Below the pieces are notes generated by a model. It did no database searches and had not been told where the DNA came from. It worked only from the letters and a program-made list of their open reading frames with translations. Shown piece by piece: positions 39,924-48,928 of a stretch of DNA of 52,069 bases. The DNA comes from Candidatus Saccharimonadota bacterium (GTDB lineage Bacteria > Patescibacteriota > Saccharimonadia > Saccharimonadales > Saccharimonadaceae): NCBI GenBank assembly GCA_017514975.1, contig JAFWIF010000014.1:1-52069 (forward strand), written 5' to 3'. Each line of letters begins with the position of its first letter. Position 1 is the stretch's first letter. The position numbers and the translations under genes are program-made.

Positions 39924-42275
39924 TTAGGCCTTCCCTGCAGCTTTTTTCGCGGAAGCCTTTGCAGATTCGCGACGAGCTTTTTCGGCTTGATCGTACTGTC
40001 CGGCTGCAACGTTATGCTTGACGCGCGCTGCTTCCTCGGCCTTTTTTCCATCATTCCAACGCTCCAAAGAGCCAACAAGATACCCCGTAATGCGGCGAAG
40101 ACGCTCGAAGCCGTACTGACCGTCATGTTCGTGGCGATGGCAGCTTGGGCAGACATCGCCTTTGATGATGCCAGCAAAGCCACAAACTGGGTCACGATCG
40201 ACAGGATGGTTGACAGAACCATAGCCGATGCCCGATTCTTTCATGTGGCGAATGACCGCCTCGAAAGCTTCGATATTTTCGCTCGGGTCGCCGTCCATTT
40301 CGATATAGGTAATGTGGCCGGCATTGCAAAGATCGTGATAGGGAGCTTCGATGTCGATTTTGTCGAAAGCGGAAATATTGTAATAGACGGGAACATGGAA
40401 AGAGTTGGTATAGAAGTCGCGATCAGTAACGCCGTCAATGACGCCATATTCTTTGCGGTCGATAAGAGTGAAGCGACCAGCGAGACCTTCGGCAGGGGTG
40501 GCGAGGAGGGAGAAGTTTAAGTGGTGCTTTTTGCTCAGCTCGTCACAACGCTCGCGCATGTGACTGACAATATCGAGGCCGATTTCTTGACATTCGGCTG
40601 ATTCGCCGTGATGTTTACCAGTCATAGCAACAAGGGTTTCGGCAAGACCAATAAATCCAATGCTAAGCGTGCCATGCTTAATGACTTCGCGGAGTTTGTC
40701 GTTTGGATTCAGTTTTTCGCTACCTAGCCAGTTGCCCTGCCCCATCAGGAAGGGGAAATTTTTAACTTTTTGGTTTGCCTGGAATTCGTAGCGCTCTAGA
40801 AGCTGGTCAGCGACAAGATCAATCTTTTCGTCAAGCTCTTTGTAGAAGCCATCCCAATCAGCTTCCTTGCGCTCGCCAAGAGCGATGCCGTGCTTGATAC
40901 CAAGACGGACGAGGTTAATCGTAGTAAATGAATTATTGCCGCGACTGACTGGTGTACCATCGGACTCCTCAAAGATAGAGCTCATGACACGAGTGCGACA
41001 ACCCATAGTTGCAACCTCGGAACGATAATCTCCTGGCTTGTAATATTTAAGGTTGAAAGGCGCATCGATAAAGACGAAATTAGGAAAAAGACGCTTACTT
41101 GAGACTTCCATGCTACGGCGGAATAAGTCGTAATTTGGGTCGCCAGGATTATAATTGACGCCTTCTTTGACTTTGAAAATAGAAATCGGAAAGATTGGGG
41201 TTTCGTGGTGGCCGAGACCCTCCATCGTGGCTTCGAGAAGCATCTTGCTGACGAGACGGCCGGCTTCGGTAGTATCGGTGCCGAAGTTAATACTCGTGAA
41301 AGGAACTTGGGCGCCAGCGCGGGAGTGCATAGTGTTAAGGTTGTGGACGAAGCCTTCCATGGCTTGGAAAGTCTGTTTTTCGGTGTCTTTTTTGGCGTCT
41401 TCGACGACTTTTTCGGGGATTTTGAGCTTTTGGAGCTTTTTATCGTCGCCGTAAACAATCGACTCGGGGAGGTCGGTCTTGAGGTTTTTGCCGGTGAAAT
41501 CGTTGTATTTTTCGAGGTTATCCTTGAGGGCTTTGCGGAAAGTTTTATCGACAAAGGGAGCCATTGCAAAGTCGAAGTTCGGGATAGATTGGCCGCCATG
41601 TTGTTCGTTTTGGTTAGCTTGGAGAATAATCGCGGCGAGAGCAGCGGCGGTGCCGATAGAAGTTGGGGTGCGCAGAAAACCATGACCGGTATTAAAACCG
41701 CCGTTCGCAAAGAGTTTGAGCGGATCGGTTTGACAACAAGTAAGTGTGCCGGTTGCATAAAAATCGAGATCGTGGATATGAATGTCGCCATGATCGTGTG
41801 CAAAGGAAAATTCGGGCCTCAAGATAAGAAGTTTTGAATACTCCTTGGAACCTTCAGCGCCAAATTGGAGCATTTTTCCCATAGCAGAGTTGCCGTCGAC
41901 ATTGGCATTGCTACGTTTAACATCGGAATCCTCTTCGGCGTCCGCTTCAGAAATAGTATTATAAGTCTGCATGAGTTTTGTCTTAGCGTTGCGCGCACGG
42001 GTACGCTCGGCGCGATAGTTGATATACGCCTTGGCGGTCTTTTTGAAGGCAGATTGCATAAGAACTTTTTCGACGATATCCTGGAGCTGTTCGACGGTCG
42101 GGATGCGGGTCTGGATTTCTTCTTCGGCAGTCTTGATAACTTTTTCGGAAAGATGCTTTGCGCGATCAGGACCAAATTCGCCAGTTGCGGCACCAGCTTT
42201 AGCGATAGCGTTAGTGATCTTTTCGAGCTTGAAAGCCTTGACTTTGCCATCGCGTTTACGGATTGACTTAAACAT
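39924..42275 (-). CDS. nrdD: Anaerobic ribonucleoside-triphosphate reductase
   Basis: This enzyme reduces NTPs to dNTPs under anoxia with a glycyl radical. The 783-residue protein has an N-terminal ATP-cone (about 1-95, IRKRDGKVKAFKLEKI), the finger-loop cysteine region, and a C-terminal RITGYL glycyl motif near residue 731. After this comes a tail about twice the usual length. The Zn site is unusual: DPVCGFAG then CPSC, giving three cysteines instead of four because the first CxxC has Asp at one position. AAGGAGGT precedes the ATG. No aerobic NrdAB is in the window. Confidence 0.97.
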   Translation of the reverse strand: MFKSIRKRDGKVKAFKLEKITNAIAKAGAATGEFGPDRAKHLSEKVIKTAEEEIQTRIPTVEQLQDIVEKVLMQSAFKKTAKAYINYRAERTRARNAKTKLMQTYNTISEADAEEDSDVKRSNANVDGNSAMGKMLQFGAEGSKEYSKLLILRPEFSFAHDHGDIHIHDLDFYATGTLTCCQTDPLKLFANGGFNTGHGFLRTPTSIGTAAALAAIILQANQNEQHGGQSIPNFDFAMAPFVDKTFRKALKDNLEKYNDFTGKNLKTDLPESIVYGDDKKLQKLKIPEKVVEDAKKDTEKQTFQAMEGFVHNLNTMHSRAGAQVPFTSINFGTDTTEAGRLVSKMLLEATMEGLGHHETPIFPISIFKVKEGVNYNPGDPNYDLFRRSMEVSSKRLFPNFVFIDAPFNLKYYKPGDYRSEVATMGCRTRVMSSIFEESDGTPVSRGNNSFTTINLVRLGIKHGIALGERKEADWDGFYKELDEKIDLVADQLLERYEFQANQKVKNFPFLMGQGNWLGSEKLNPNDKLREVIKHGTLSIGFIGLAETLVAMTGKHHGESAECQEIGLDIVSHMRERCDELSKKHHLNFSLLATPAEGLAGRFTLIDRKEYGVIDGVTDRDFYTNSFHVPVYYNISAFDKIDIEAPYHDLCNAGHITYIEMDGDPSENIEAFEAVIRHMKESGIGYGSVNHPVDRDPVCGFAGIIKGDVCPSCHRHEHDGQYGFERLRRITGYLVGSLERWNDGKKAEEAARVKHNVAAGQYDQAEKARRESAKASAKKAAGKA

Positions 42276-42365
42276 AGTTACCTCCTTTTTAGTATTGTGT
42301 CGTGTTTTTGTGTAATTTTTCGCAGGTTCTGATACGCTTTTTGAAGAATTAGGGTTGGGTTGGTC

Positions 42366-42381
42366 GCTCTATATATAGCGT
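42366..42381. promoter_or_regulatory. NrdR box 1
   Basis: The core CTATATATAG is flanked by GCT and CGT, close to the NrdR consensus acaCwAtATaTwGtgt. It lies just downstream of the predicted nrdD start of transcription, 33 bp (about three helical turns) from box 2. Confidence 0.88.
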
Positions 42382-42392
42382 ATGTGCTTATG

Positions 42393-42421
42393 ATAATAAC
42401 GCTATATATAGTGTTTTGCAA
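42393..42421 (-). promoter_or_regulatory. Promoter of nrdD-nrdG
   Basis: TTGCAA (42416-42421), 17 nt, TATTAT (42393-42398) on the minus strand. The spacer is occupied by NrdR box 2, so NrdR binding should directly occlude RNA polymerase. The leader is about 110 nt. Confidence 0.75.
42399..42414. promoter_or_regulatory. NrdR box 2 (in the promoter spacer)
   Basis: ACGCTATATATAGTGT, an almost perfect match to the NrdR consensus, placed exactly in the -35/-10 spacer of nrdD. Confidence 0.92.
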
Positions 42422-42472
42422 TAGAAAATGTAAATAATACAACGATATATGGGGTCGAGCAGGTCGAACAAG

Positions 42473-42488
42473 ACGCTAGATATAGCGT
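42473..42488. promoter_or_regulatory. NrdR box 3 (distal)
   Basis: ACGCTAGATATAGCGT, palindromic and consensus-like, 74 bp (about seven turns) from box 2. This could allow looping or higher-order NrdR binding. The rest of 42489-42565 shows no gene. Confidence 0.8.
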
Positions 42489-42565
42489 AAGCGGCAGGTA
42501 ATACAGATATGATAGGTATCAGGCAGGTTGGTGCGGAAGAAAAAGGAGAGTCAAATAAATACATG

Positions 42566-42591
42566 AGAAAAACCGCCTGTACGGCGGTTTG
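42566..42591 (-). terminator. Terminator of the MYG1-like gene
   Basis: AAACCGCC and GGCGGTTT form an 8-bp stem with a 5-nt loop, followed by TTC on the minus strand. It is about 22 nt after the stop at 42613. Confidence 0.8.
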
Positions 42592-42612
42592 TTGAGCTTT
42601 TTGGAGGGTTAC

Positions 42613-43614
42613 TTAGTGCTCGCCTTTATGCGTTGCAAGCGCAAGATTGGCAAGACGCAAAATGGCGTCACGTGTCGCTGCGACCGCGATAAAGCCAGTT
42701 GCATGGCAAAACTGAGCGCCCTGAACGCCTGTCGCGCGGACAAGCTCTTCGTCGCGAAGACCTCGCCACGCCTCGGGTAAAGGATGGCGTTGGCTGAAGC
42801 GGTCGTCTGGATCCGAAGGGATCGACTGTAGTCGCCAATCGCCACTGGGCGCCTGATAGACACCGTACAGCAAATGCTGCGCCTTTTTTAGCGGCGAGCG
42901 AGCAACGACCTTTGCCCAGCCCTCACAAAAGTGAGGCAGCTCGAGAATTCTACTATCGCTTTCGATAATAGCGTCTTCGACTAGGCGCTTTGCATGCGCA
43001 AGCGCGTAACCGCGCTGCAACATACGCCCCATCACTTGCTGAGCAACATTGACCGCCTCAAGAAAAGCGTCATCGTCGCCCAGAGTGGCGTCAGCGCCAA
43101 GCCACGCCTCGCTTTCGTGGAGATTTGGATTGAACAGCGCCATGAGCTCTGAGACAGTCAACTGCTCCGTAGGAGCGGCCTGACCGTTGTCGGCAGCGTC
43201 TATGCTGCGTATGAGCTCAATGTCAACAAGCTTGAAGACCGCTTCAATATATTGCGGCTTACAGTTCAAAGCGTCGAGAATCGAGCGACCGTAGGTTTGC
43301 CAGATAAGGCCCGCAGACGACAGTCTAATGTCGTCATTTTCGCGCGTGCGCGAGAAGCCTCTCTGGTGGTGATCGAAACGCAATAGAGCGTTATCGTCAA
43401 CCCCGCCAACATCATAGACAATACATAGGTTGTCGGAAGCGGCGTCGATAATCTCCTGATCGCGAGTGCGAAACAGAACGACCGGCTGCAACAGTGATAA
43501 AATCGCTGTCGCAAAGACCTCGTCCGCATGAAAGGGTGCGGGGTGCGTCACTGCGGTTACTATGTCGCTGTATTCGCACGCTAGCGACACGGCGTGAAAA
43601 CTTATCTTTTCCAT
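42613..43614 (-). CDS. MYG1/UPF0160-family protein (DHH-type hydrolase)
   Basis: The 333-residue protein has family signatures: the metal-binding PFHADEVFATAIL near residue 28, RTRDQEII, IVYDVGGVDD, and RFDHHQRGF around 78, with the DHH triad. MYG1 proteins are metal-dependent hydrolases with reported 3'-5' RNA exonuclease activity in eukaryotes; the bacterial role is unknown. AAGGAGGT precedes the ATG. The gene is monocistronic with its own promoter and terminator. Confidence 0.85.
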   Translation of the reverse strand: MEKISFHAVSLACEYSDIVTAVTHPAPFHADEVFATAILSLLQPVVLFRTRDQEIIDAASDNLCIVYDVGGVDDNALLRFDHHQRGFSRTRENDDIRLSSAGLIWQTYGRSILDALNCKPQYIEAVFKLVDIELIRSIDAADNGQAAPTEQLTVSELMALFNPNLHESEAWLGADATLGDDDAFLEAVNVAQQVMGRMLQRGYALAHAKRLVEDAIIESDSRILELPHFCEGWAKVVARSPLKKAQHLLYGVYQAPSGDWRLQSIPSDPDDRFSQRHPLPEAWRGLRDEELVRATGVQGAQFCHATGFIAVAATRDAILRLANLALATHKGEH

Positions 43615-43749
43615 GTGAATACCTCCTTAATGTACGAGTTTAATTCTTTGGCGTCAACAGCAAGCTTTTGAGCAACCGACTCCCATTTGAGAGCGTGCGG
43701 TATTTTATTACACCCAAAAACAGGCCACGCCAAGAACGGGCTTAATTAT

Positions 43750-43778
43750 ATATTAGCATATTCTTTATAAAAAGTCAA
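43750..43778 (-). promoter_or_regulatory. Promoter of the MYG1-like gene
   Basis: TTGACT (43773-43778), 17 nt, TAATAT (43750-43755) on the minus strand; the leader is about 125 nt and has no strong hairpin that I can support. Confidence 0.68.
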
Positions 43779-43792
43779 TAGCGCAAGCCTCC

Positions 43793-45130
43793 TTATTCGG
43801 CGCGTAGAGCATTCATGGTCGCCTGCCAGTTCAAGCGTTGGCCAATTTCGGCCTGTTCGGCTTCGGAGGCAAGGCGAGGAATGCGCGTCGTGGCGCTAGT
43901 TGTGCCGTGAAAAGCGTACTCCCAAGATAAAACCGGACGCGTTAGCTTAGCGTTCTTAATCGTCTCGAAGCAAGAGGGGGTGCTGAGGGTGGTTTCGGTG
44001 GACGACTGAAATCTTTTAAGGCATTGATCGGCGAGTTTGAGCCACGCATCGAGATCGACGTTATCTGATAGCTGAACGGTTGGGCGCGCCTCGATGGCGG
44101 CCGAACGAGAAACCTCCTTATTGAATGTTTGATCGAACATAAAATTGCCGATTGAGTAAGCGATGAGTCGACCTTTGTACGCTTCGGTGTTCTGAATCCA
44201 GTGAGGGTGATCGGCGATAACGGCTTCTACGCCATTGTCGATCATACTGCGATAAAGGGTTTGACGCATTTCATCGTTTGAAGCCTTGTATTCGGCGCCC
44301 ATATGTGGCATCACAATCGTCGGCAAGACGGCGGCGTAAACCTTAATATTCTCTTGGTAGTCGGCGCCTGGCAGACCATAAACGCCGTGCGCGCTACAAA
44401 AACCGAAGGGAAAATGACGCGATTGAGTAGTCTGGTCGTCGTAAGTGAGTTGGATCGGTAAAACTAGGACAGAGCAGTTGTCGATTCCCTGCTCATCTTG
44501 TTCCTGCGTGTCGGACGCGGTACGTTTAGGAGTGCCAAAATATTGAATACCGTGCGAAGAGAGATGGCGGCGCGTTTCAGCGAGGCCGTCGACGCCGTGA
44601 TTGCCGGTATGATTGCTACCAAGACCGAAAGCGGTGAAATATTTCTTTGCAATAGGTAGATAATCTGGGTCGCAGTTAAACTTTAGGAGAGTGTTTTCTT
44701 CGTAGGAATTGTGACCTTTGTCGGTAATTGGACATTCGAGACCAGCGATCCACGCATCGTAACTGGCAGAATCGAGCGAAGTTAGCTCAGAAAAAGGGTA
44801 CTCTACGCCGAGTGTTGAGGCGCGTGCGTCGGTATTAGTGCGTCGACCCCAAAAAGTAGTGCCGGCAAAAAGATATTTTGCGGTGGCGCGAGTCGCGACT
44901 GGTTCTCGAGGGGGCTCAACAGGAGTAGGAGAAGGAGTTGCAGGCTCGGTAACAGACGCAAGATGACCGCGTAAGAAGTACATAGCCAGGAAGACGACGA
45001 CGGCGACGATAACAGTGCAGAAAAGGATGAGTTTGACGAGAGATCTTGGGGAAAATTTATGGTATTTTTTGGATAATTGAGAATTTTGGTTTTGAAGATT
45101 TCGAGAAAGCTTATCGCCAATAGTGCCCAT
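43793..45130 (-). CDS. CapA-like protein (poly-gamma-glutamate capsule type metallophosphatase)
   Basis: The 445-residue protein has an N-terminal membrane anchor (about residues 32-52) and a calcineurin-like PGA_cap domain: YLFAGTTFWGRR, GLECPITDKG, LGSNHTGNHGVDGL, VMPHMGAEYK and IADHPHWIQNTEAYKG, then YSIGNFMFDQ. CapA proteins support poly-gamma-glutamate export or anchoring, but many relatives have other roles and no capB/C is present here. The domain lies outside the membrane. TATAAT on the minus strand (45139-45144) ends 8 nt before the ATG, predicting a leaderless mRNA. It is divergent from the MurA gene. Confidence 0.87.
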   Translation of the reverse strand: MGTIGDKLSRNLQNQNSQLSKKYHKFSPRSLVKLILFCTVIVAVVVFLAMYFLRGHLASVTEPATPSPTPVEPPREPVATRATAKYLFAGTTFWGRRTNTDARASTLGVEYPFSELTSLDSASYDAWIAGLECPITDKGHNSYEENTLLKFNCDPDYLPIAKKYFTAFGLGSNHTGNHGVDGLAETRRHLSSHGIQYFGTPKRTASDTQEQDEQGIDNCSVLVLPIQLTYDDQTTQSRHFPFGFCSAHGVYGLPGADYQENIKVYAAVLPTIVMPHMGAEYKASNDEMRQTLYRSMIDNGVEAVIADHPHWIQNTEAYKGRLIAYSIGNFMFDQTFNKEVSRSAAIEARPTVQLSDNVDLDAWLKLADQCLKRFQSSTETTLSTPSCFETIKNAKLTRPVLSWEYAFHGTTSATTRIPRLASEAEQAEIGQRLNWQATMNALRAE

Positions 45131-45234
45131 GATTTAATATTATACAATACTCTTTTTAAGAACGAACACAATCCACTGTGGAAAGCTAAGGGAAACTGCT
45201 TGGGATTTTATGCGCATGATGATATAATCGCGAC

Positions 45235-46776
45235 ATGACACAGACGGCAGATTATATGCGCGAAATCGGTGAGCTAATCTCGACGATACGAGCGAGGAAG
45301 GGCTTAACGCAAGCGCAACTAGCAGAAAAAGTTGGCACGAGCCAATCGGCGATTAACCGGATTGAGCGTGGCAAACAAAATGTCTCTTTGGAGATGATTA
45401 GCAAAATCAGCAAGATTTTGAAGCATCAGATTGTCGCCGTGAATGACGGGGCGACGCAAGGCTTTCGCATTCGTGGTGGCAAAAAACTGCACGGGAACGT
45501 AACCATTAACACTTCCAAAAATGCAGCGGTCGGATTGCTCTGTGCGAGTTTGCTAAATCGCGAAAAAACTACTTTAATCCACCTAGCGCGCATTGAGGAG
45601 GTTTACCGAATCATCGAAGTGTTGGAATCGATAGGGGTGAGGACGGCATGGGTGAATAACGGGCGGGATTTGGAGATAACGCCGCCGAGACGCCTTAATT
45701 TAAGTCAGCTAGATATCGAAGCGGCGAGAAAAACGCGGTCGGCGATCATGCTGATGGCGCCATTGTTACATAAATGCCGAAACTTTCGCCTGCCCTATGC
45801 GGGAGGATGCTCGCTAGGCTCGCGAACAATCGAGCCACATCTACATGCATTAAAGAATTTCGGCCTTGAAGTTGACGCGAAAAGTAATTCAGGATTCTAC
45901 GAAGCAAAGGTCAAAGCCACTGGGAATAAAGATAAAAAGATTGTGTTGATTGAACGTGGCGACACCGTCACCGAAAACGCGCTGATGGCGGCGGCGCTTT
46001 ACCCTGGCAAAACGACAATCGTTGGGGCAAGCCCAAACTACATGATGCAAGATATGTGTTTCTTCTTGGAAAAACTTGGCGTAAAAATTGAAGGCATTGG
46101 TACGACGAACTTGGTGATACAAGGGTTGAGCAAAATTGCGAAGCCGGTAGAATACGCGCCGAGCGAAGACCCGATAGAGGCGATGAGTTTCTTGGCGGCC
46201 GGTATTGCAACGAAGTCGGAAATTGAGATAAAGCGCGTTCCCGTAGAATTCTTGGAAATTGAATTGGAAATCCTGAGGACGATGGGACAAAAAATGCGCA
46301 TCAGCGAGGAATATTTCGCAGAAAATGGGCGGACAAGATTGGTCGATATTACGCTGAAGTGCTCGGAATTGGTGGCGCCAGTGGACAAAATCCATCCAAT
46401 GCCGTTTCCTGGTTTAAATATCGACAGTCTACCGTTCTTTTCGTTGATTGCGGCGGTGGCAGAGGGGCGCACCCTGATTCATGATTGGGTATTTGAGAAT
46501 CGTGCGATTTATAGTACTGAGTTGTCGAATCTGAACGTTAAAGTCGAGCTGCTTGATGCGCACCGGATTTTTGTCGAGGGGCCGACCAACTTTCGAGCGG
46601 CAGAAATGATGGCGCCACCAGCACTGCGCCCAGCGGTCGTAGTGATGCTCGCGATGCTTGCGGCGCCTGGCGAATCGATTCTACGCAATGTGTATTCAAT
46701 CGCCCGAGGCTACGAAGATTTTGCGAATCGTTTGCGCAAAATGGGAGCAGATATTGAGCCACTTTCGGACTTGTAG
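45235..46776 (+). CDS. murA: HTH-MurA fusion: UDP-N-acetylglucosamine 1-carboxyvinyltransferase
   Basis: MurA starts peptidoglycan synthesis by transferring enolpyruvate from PEP to UDP-GlcNAc. Residues about 8-65 form an XRE-type HTH (ISTIRARKGLTQAQLAEKVG, then TSQSAINRIERGKQNVSLEM). MurA follows at about 78-510: INTSKNAAVGLL (catalytic Lys region), PYAGGCSLGSR with the catalytic cysteine that fosfomycin alkylates, and LNIDSLPFF-like RxNIDSxP segments. A DNA-binding domain fused to MurA could allow autoregulation. TATAAT (45223-45228) ends 6 nt before the ATG. This is a single continuous frame, not two genes. Confidence 0.94.
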   Translation: MTQTADYMREIGELISTIRARKGLTQAQLAEKVGTSQSAINRIERGKQNVSLEMISKISKILKHQIVAVNDGATQGFRIRGGKKLHGNVTINTSKNAAVGLLCASLLNREKTTLIHLARIEEVYRIIEVLESIGVRTAWVNNGRDLEITPPRRLNLSQLDIEAARKTRSAIMLMAPLLHKCRNFRLPYAGGCSLGSRTIEPHLHALKNFGLEVDAKSNSGFYEAKVKATGNKDKKIVLIERGDTVTENALMAAALYPGKTTIVGASPNYMMQDMCFFLEKLGVKIEGIGTTNLVIQGLSKIAKPVEYAPSEDPIEAMSFLAAGIATKSEIEIKRVPVEFLEIELEILRTMGQKMRISEEYFAENGRTRLVDITLKCSELVAPVDKIHPMPFPGLNIDSLPFFSLIAAVAEGRTLIHDWVFENRAIYSTELSNLNVKVELLDAHRIFVEGPTNFRAAEMMAPPALRPAVVVMLAMLAAPGESILRNVYSIARGYEDFANRLRKMGADIEPLSDL

Positions 46777-46833
46777 TCTTGAATCGCTGAGGATTTAAGA
46801 GAATGCGACGAGAAATAATGGTATAATAGAGTC

Positions 46834-47121
46834 ATGGCAATTACTAGTGATGACGTGCGTCATTTGGCGGAACTTTCCAATCTGTCGGTAACAGAGGAGG
46901 AGATTGAGCCGCTAAAAAAAGATCTGGGGGCAATCGTGGAATATATTTCACAGCTCGACGAGCTCAATACAGAAGGGGTCGAGCCAACGTATCAGTGCTT
47001 TGAGATGGAGAATGTCTGGCGAGAAGATGAGATTACCGAATTTGAGGCTAAGCGAAAAGATTTACTCAATCTGGCACCAGAAAGCACAGATAATCAAATA
47101 AAGGTACCGAAAGTATTATGA
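46834..47121 (+). CDS. gatC: Aspartyl/glutamyl-tRNA amidotransferase subunit C
   Basis: GatC stabilises the GatCAB complex that amidates misacylated Glu-tRNA-Gln or Asp-tRNA-Asn. The 95-residue protein begins VRHLAELSNLSVTEEEIEPL and has the belt motif YISQLDELNTEGVEPTYQ. TATAAT (46822-46827) ends 6 nt before the ATG. It overlaps gatA by 4 nt. Confidence 0.96.
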   Translation: MAITSDDVRHLAELSNLSVTEEEIEPLKKDLGAIVEYISQLDELNTEGVEPTYQCFEMENVWREDEITEFEAKRKDLLNLAPESTDNQIKVPKVL

Positions 47122-48506
47122 AAATCGCAGACAAAGATACTAAAGCAGTCGATTTAGTGCGTGCGGCGCTTGAGAAGGCGCACGAGTTTGAAGACTATCA
47201 TTGTTTTATTTCGATGAATGAGGCAAGAGCGTTGGAGAAAGCGCGCGAAATTGATGAAAAGATTGCACGAGGCGAAAAGGTTGGAAAATTAGCCGGTGTG
47301 CCATTTGCCTTAAAAGACAACTATCTGAGCCGAGAGGGAGTAACGACGGCGGCGGCGAAGATGCTCGACAATTTCCCTTCACCAATTACAGCGACCGCAG
47401 TAGCAAAGCTCGAGGAAGAAGGGGCGATTATGATTGGTCGTGCAAACATGGACGCGTACGCACATGGGTCGAGTACGGAAAATTCCTATTTTGGCCCGAC
47501 ATTGAATGCAGCCGACAGAGAGCGAGTGGCAGGTGGTTCGAGCGGTGGTTCAGCGGTAGCGGTTGCTCTGAAGATTGTACCGTTTGCACTCGGAAGCGAT
47601 ACGGGGGGCTCAATTCGTCAGCCAGCGAGCTTTAACGGCGTTTACGGAATTAAACCAACATACGGTGCGGTTAGTCGCTATGGCGTGGTGGCGATGGCGT
47701 CATCGACAGACACGATGGGGTGCTTTGCGACGACGGCGGAAGACGTGGATTTGGTAATGAAAATTATCGCAGGCCGAGACGAGAAGGATTCGACGACTCT
47801 GGATGATTATTGGACGCAAGAACTAGGCGAGATTGAAGCGCCGAAGAAAAAGATTGGTTTGATTCGGGATTGTCTCGGAGAAGGTACAGACAAAGAAGTA
47901 ATTAAAGCCACGCGCGATTATGCGCAAAAATTAGAGGCGGCGGGTTATGAGGTCGAAGACATTGAGATGCCAATCCTAAAATACGGCTTAGCGATTTATT
48001 ATATCGTGCAACCAGCAGAAGTGGCGTCAAATCTGAGCCGTTACGACGGGGTGCGCTACGGTTTTCGCTCGAATGATGCAAATGATTTGGCGGAAGTTTA
48101 TAGCAAAAGTCGTGATGAAGGATTTATGGCAGAAAATAAACGAAGAATCTTGATCGGCAACTTTGTATTAAGCTCGGGGTTCTTTGATGCCTATTACTTA
48201 AAAGCACAAAAAGCCCGTACTCTTCTTATTTTAGCATACAACGAGCAATTTGTCAAGTATGACGCCCTGCTCTGCCCAGTCGCACCGTCGCCAGCGTTTA
48301 AACTAGGCGAAAAGACGGGGGATCCGTTGAAGATGTATCTTGAGGACGTGATGAGCGTTCCGCCAAGCATGGCGGGTCTGCCGGCGTTAGCGGTACCGGC
48401 GGGCAAGACGGAAGCAAACTTGCCTATCGGAGTGCAGCTGATCGGGCAAAGGCGAAGCGACCAGTTGCTTCTCAAAATTGCAAAAGATGTCGAGGAGATA
48501 CAGTAG
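47118..48506 (+). CDS. gatA: Aspartyl/glutamyl-tRNA amidotransferase subunit A
   Basis: This is the glutaminase subunit. The 462-residue amidase-signature protein has the catalytic Lys in PFALKDNYL, then AGGSSGGSAVAVA and GSDTGGSIRQPA (cis-Ser and nucleophile Ser). The start overlaps gatC in ATGA. It ends by a 1-nt overlap with the next gene's GTG. Confidence 0.97.
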   Translation: MKIADKDTKAVDLVRAALEKAHEFEDYHCFISMNEARALEKAREIDEKIARGEKVGKLAGVPFALKDNYLSREGVTTAAAKMLDNFPSPITATAVAKLEEEGAIMIGRANMDAYAHGSSTENSYFGPTLNAADRERVAGGSSGGSAVAVALKIVPFALGSDTGGSIRQPASFNGVYGIKPTYGAVSRYGVVAMASSTDTMGCFATTAEDVDLVMKIIAGRDEKDSTTLDDYWTQELGEIEAPKKKIGLIRDCLGEGTDKEVIKATRDYAQKLEAAGYEVEDIEMPILKYGLAIYYIVQPAEVASNLSRYDGVRYGFRSNDANDLAEVYSKSRDEGFMAENKRRILIGNFVLSSGFFDAYYLKAQKARTLLILAYNEQFVKYDALLCPVAPSPAFKLGEKTGDPLKMYLEDVMSVPPSMAGLPALAVPAGKTEANLPIGVQLIGQRRSDQLLLKIAKDVEEIQ

Positions 48507-48928
48507 TGGACGGGTCATTATTAGTGTTTCTGTTTGCTATCATAGTGGTCGGGGTATTGATTTTTCTCGCCATCTCAATGACAAAGCAGCGCGGAACGAG
48601 ATTTGATAAGGAAAATTACCAGATTGACTTTCTGAGAATCGAAAACTCCTTGATAAGAGAGACAGAGGCGAGCTATGCGATGGCAATTATTGAAGGCGAT
48701 AAGCTGCTCGACAAAGCTCTATGCGAAATGGGATTAGGAGGAAAAACGATGGGGGAAAGATTGAAAAAACTCGGAAAAGATAGGCTGACACAGATTAATG
48801 CGGTGTGGCATGCGCACAAGATGCGCAATCAGATAGCGCACGAACATGATTTTAAGCCATCCTATAAACAGGCGCAACACGCCTTGTCGACTTACAAGCA
48901 AGCATTAAAGGATTTGGGAGCGATTTAA
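48506..48928 (+). CDS. Membrane-anchored protein with HEPN-like RNxxxH motif
   Basis: The 140-residue protein starts at a GTG overlapping the gatA stop (TAGTG), with GAGGAG upstream. One N-terminal helix (residues about 4-24) is followed by a helical cytosolic domain containing KMRNQIAHEHDF. R-x(4)-H within an RNxxAH context is the active-site signature of HEPN RNase domains. HEPN proteins range from toxins to housekeeping nucleases; the helix count here is compatible. Position inside the gat operon, with start and stop overlaps on both sides, is unusual and suggests a function tied to tRNA or translation. Confidence 0.68.
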   Translation: MDGSLLVFLFAIIVVGVLIFLAISMTKQRGTRFDKENYQIDFLRIENSLIRETEASYAMAIIEGDKLLDKALCEMGLGGKTMGERLKKLGKDRLTQINAVWHAHKMRNQIAHEHDFKPSYKQAQHALSTYKQALKDLGAI

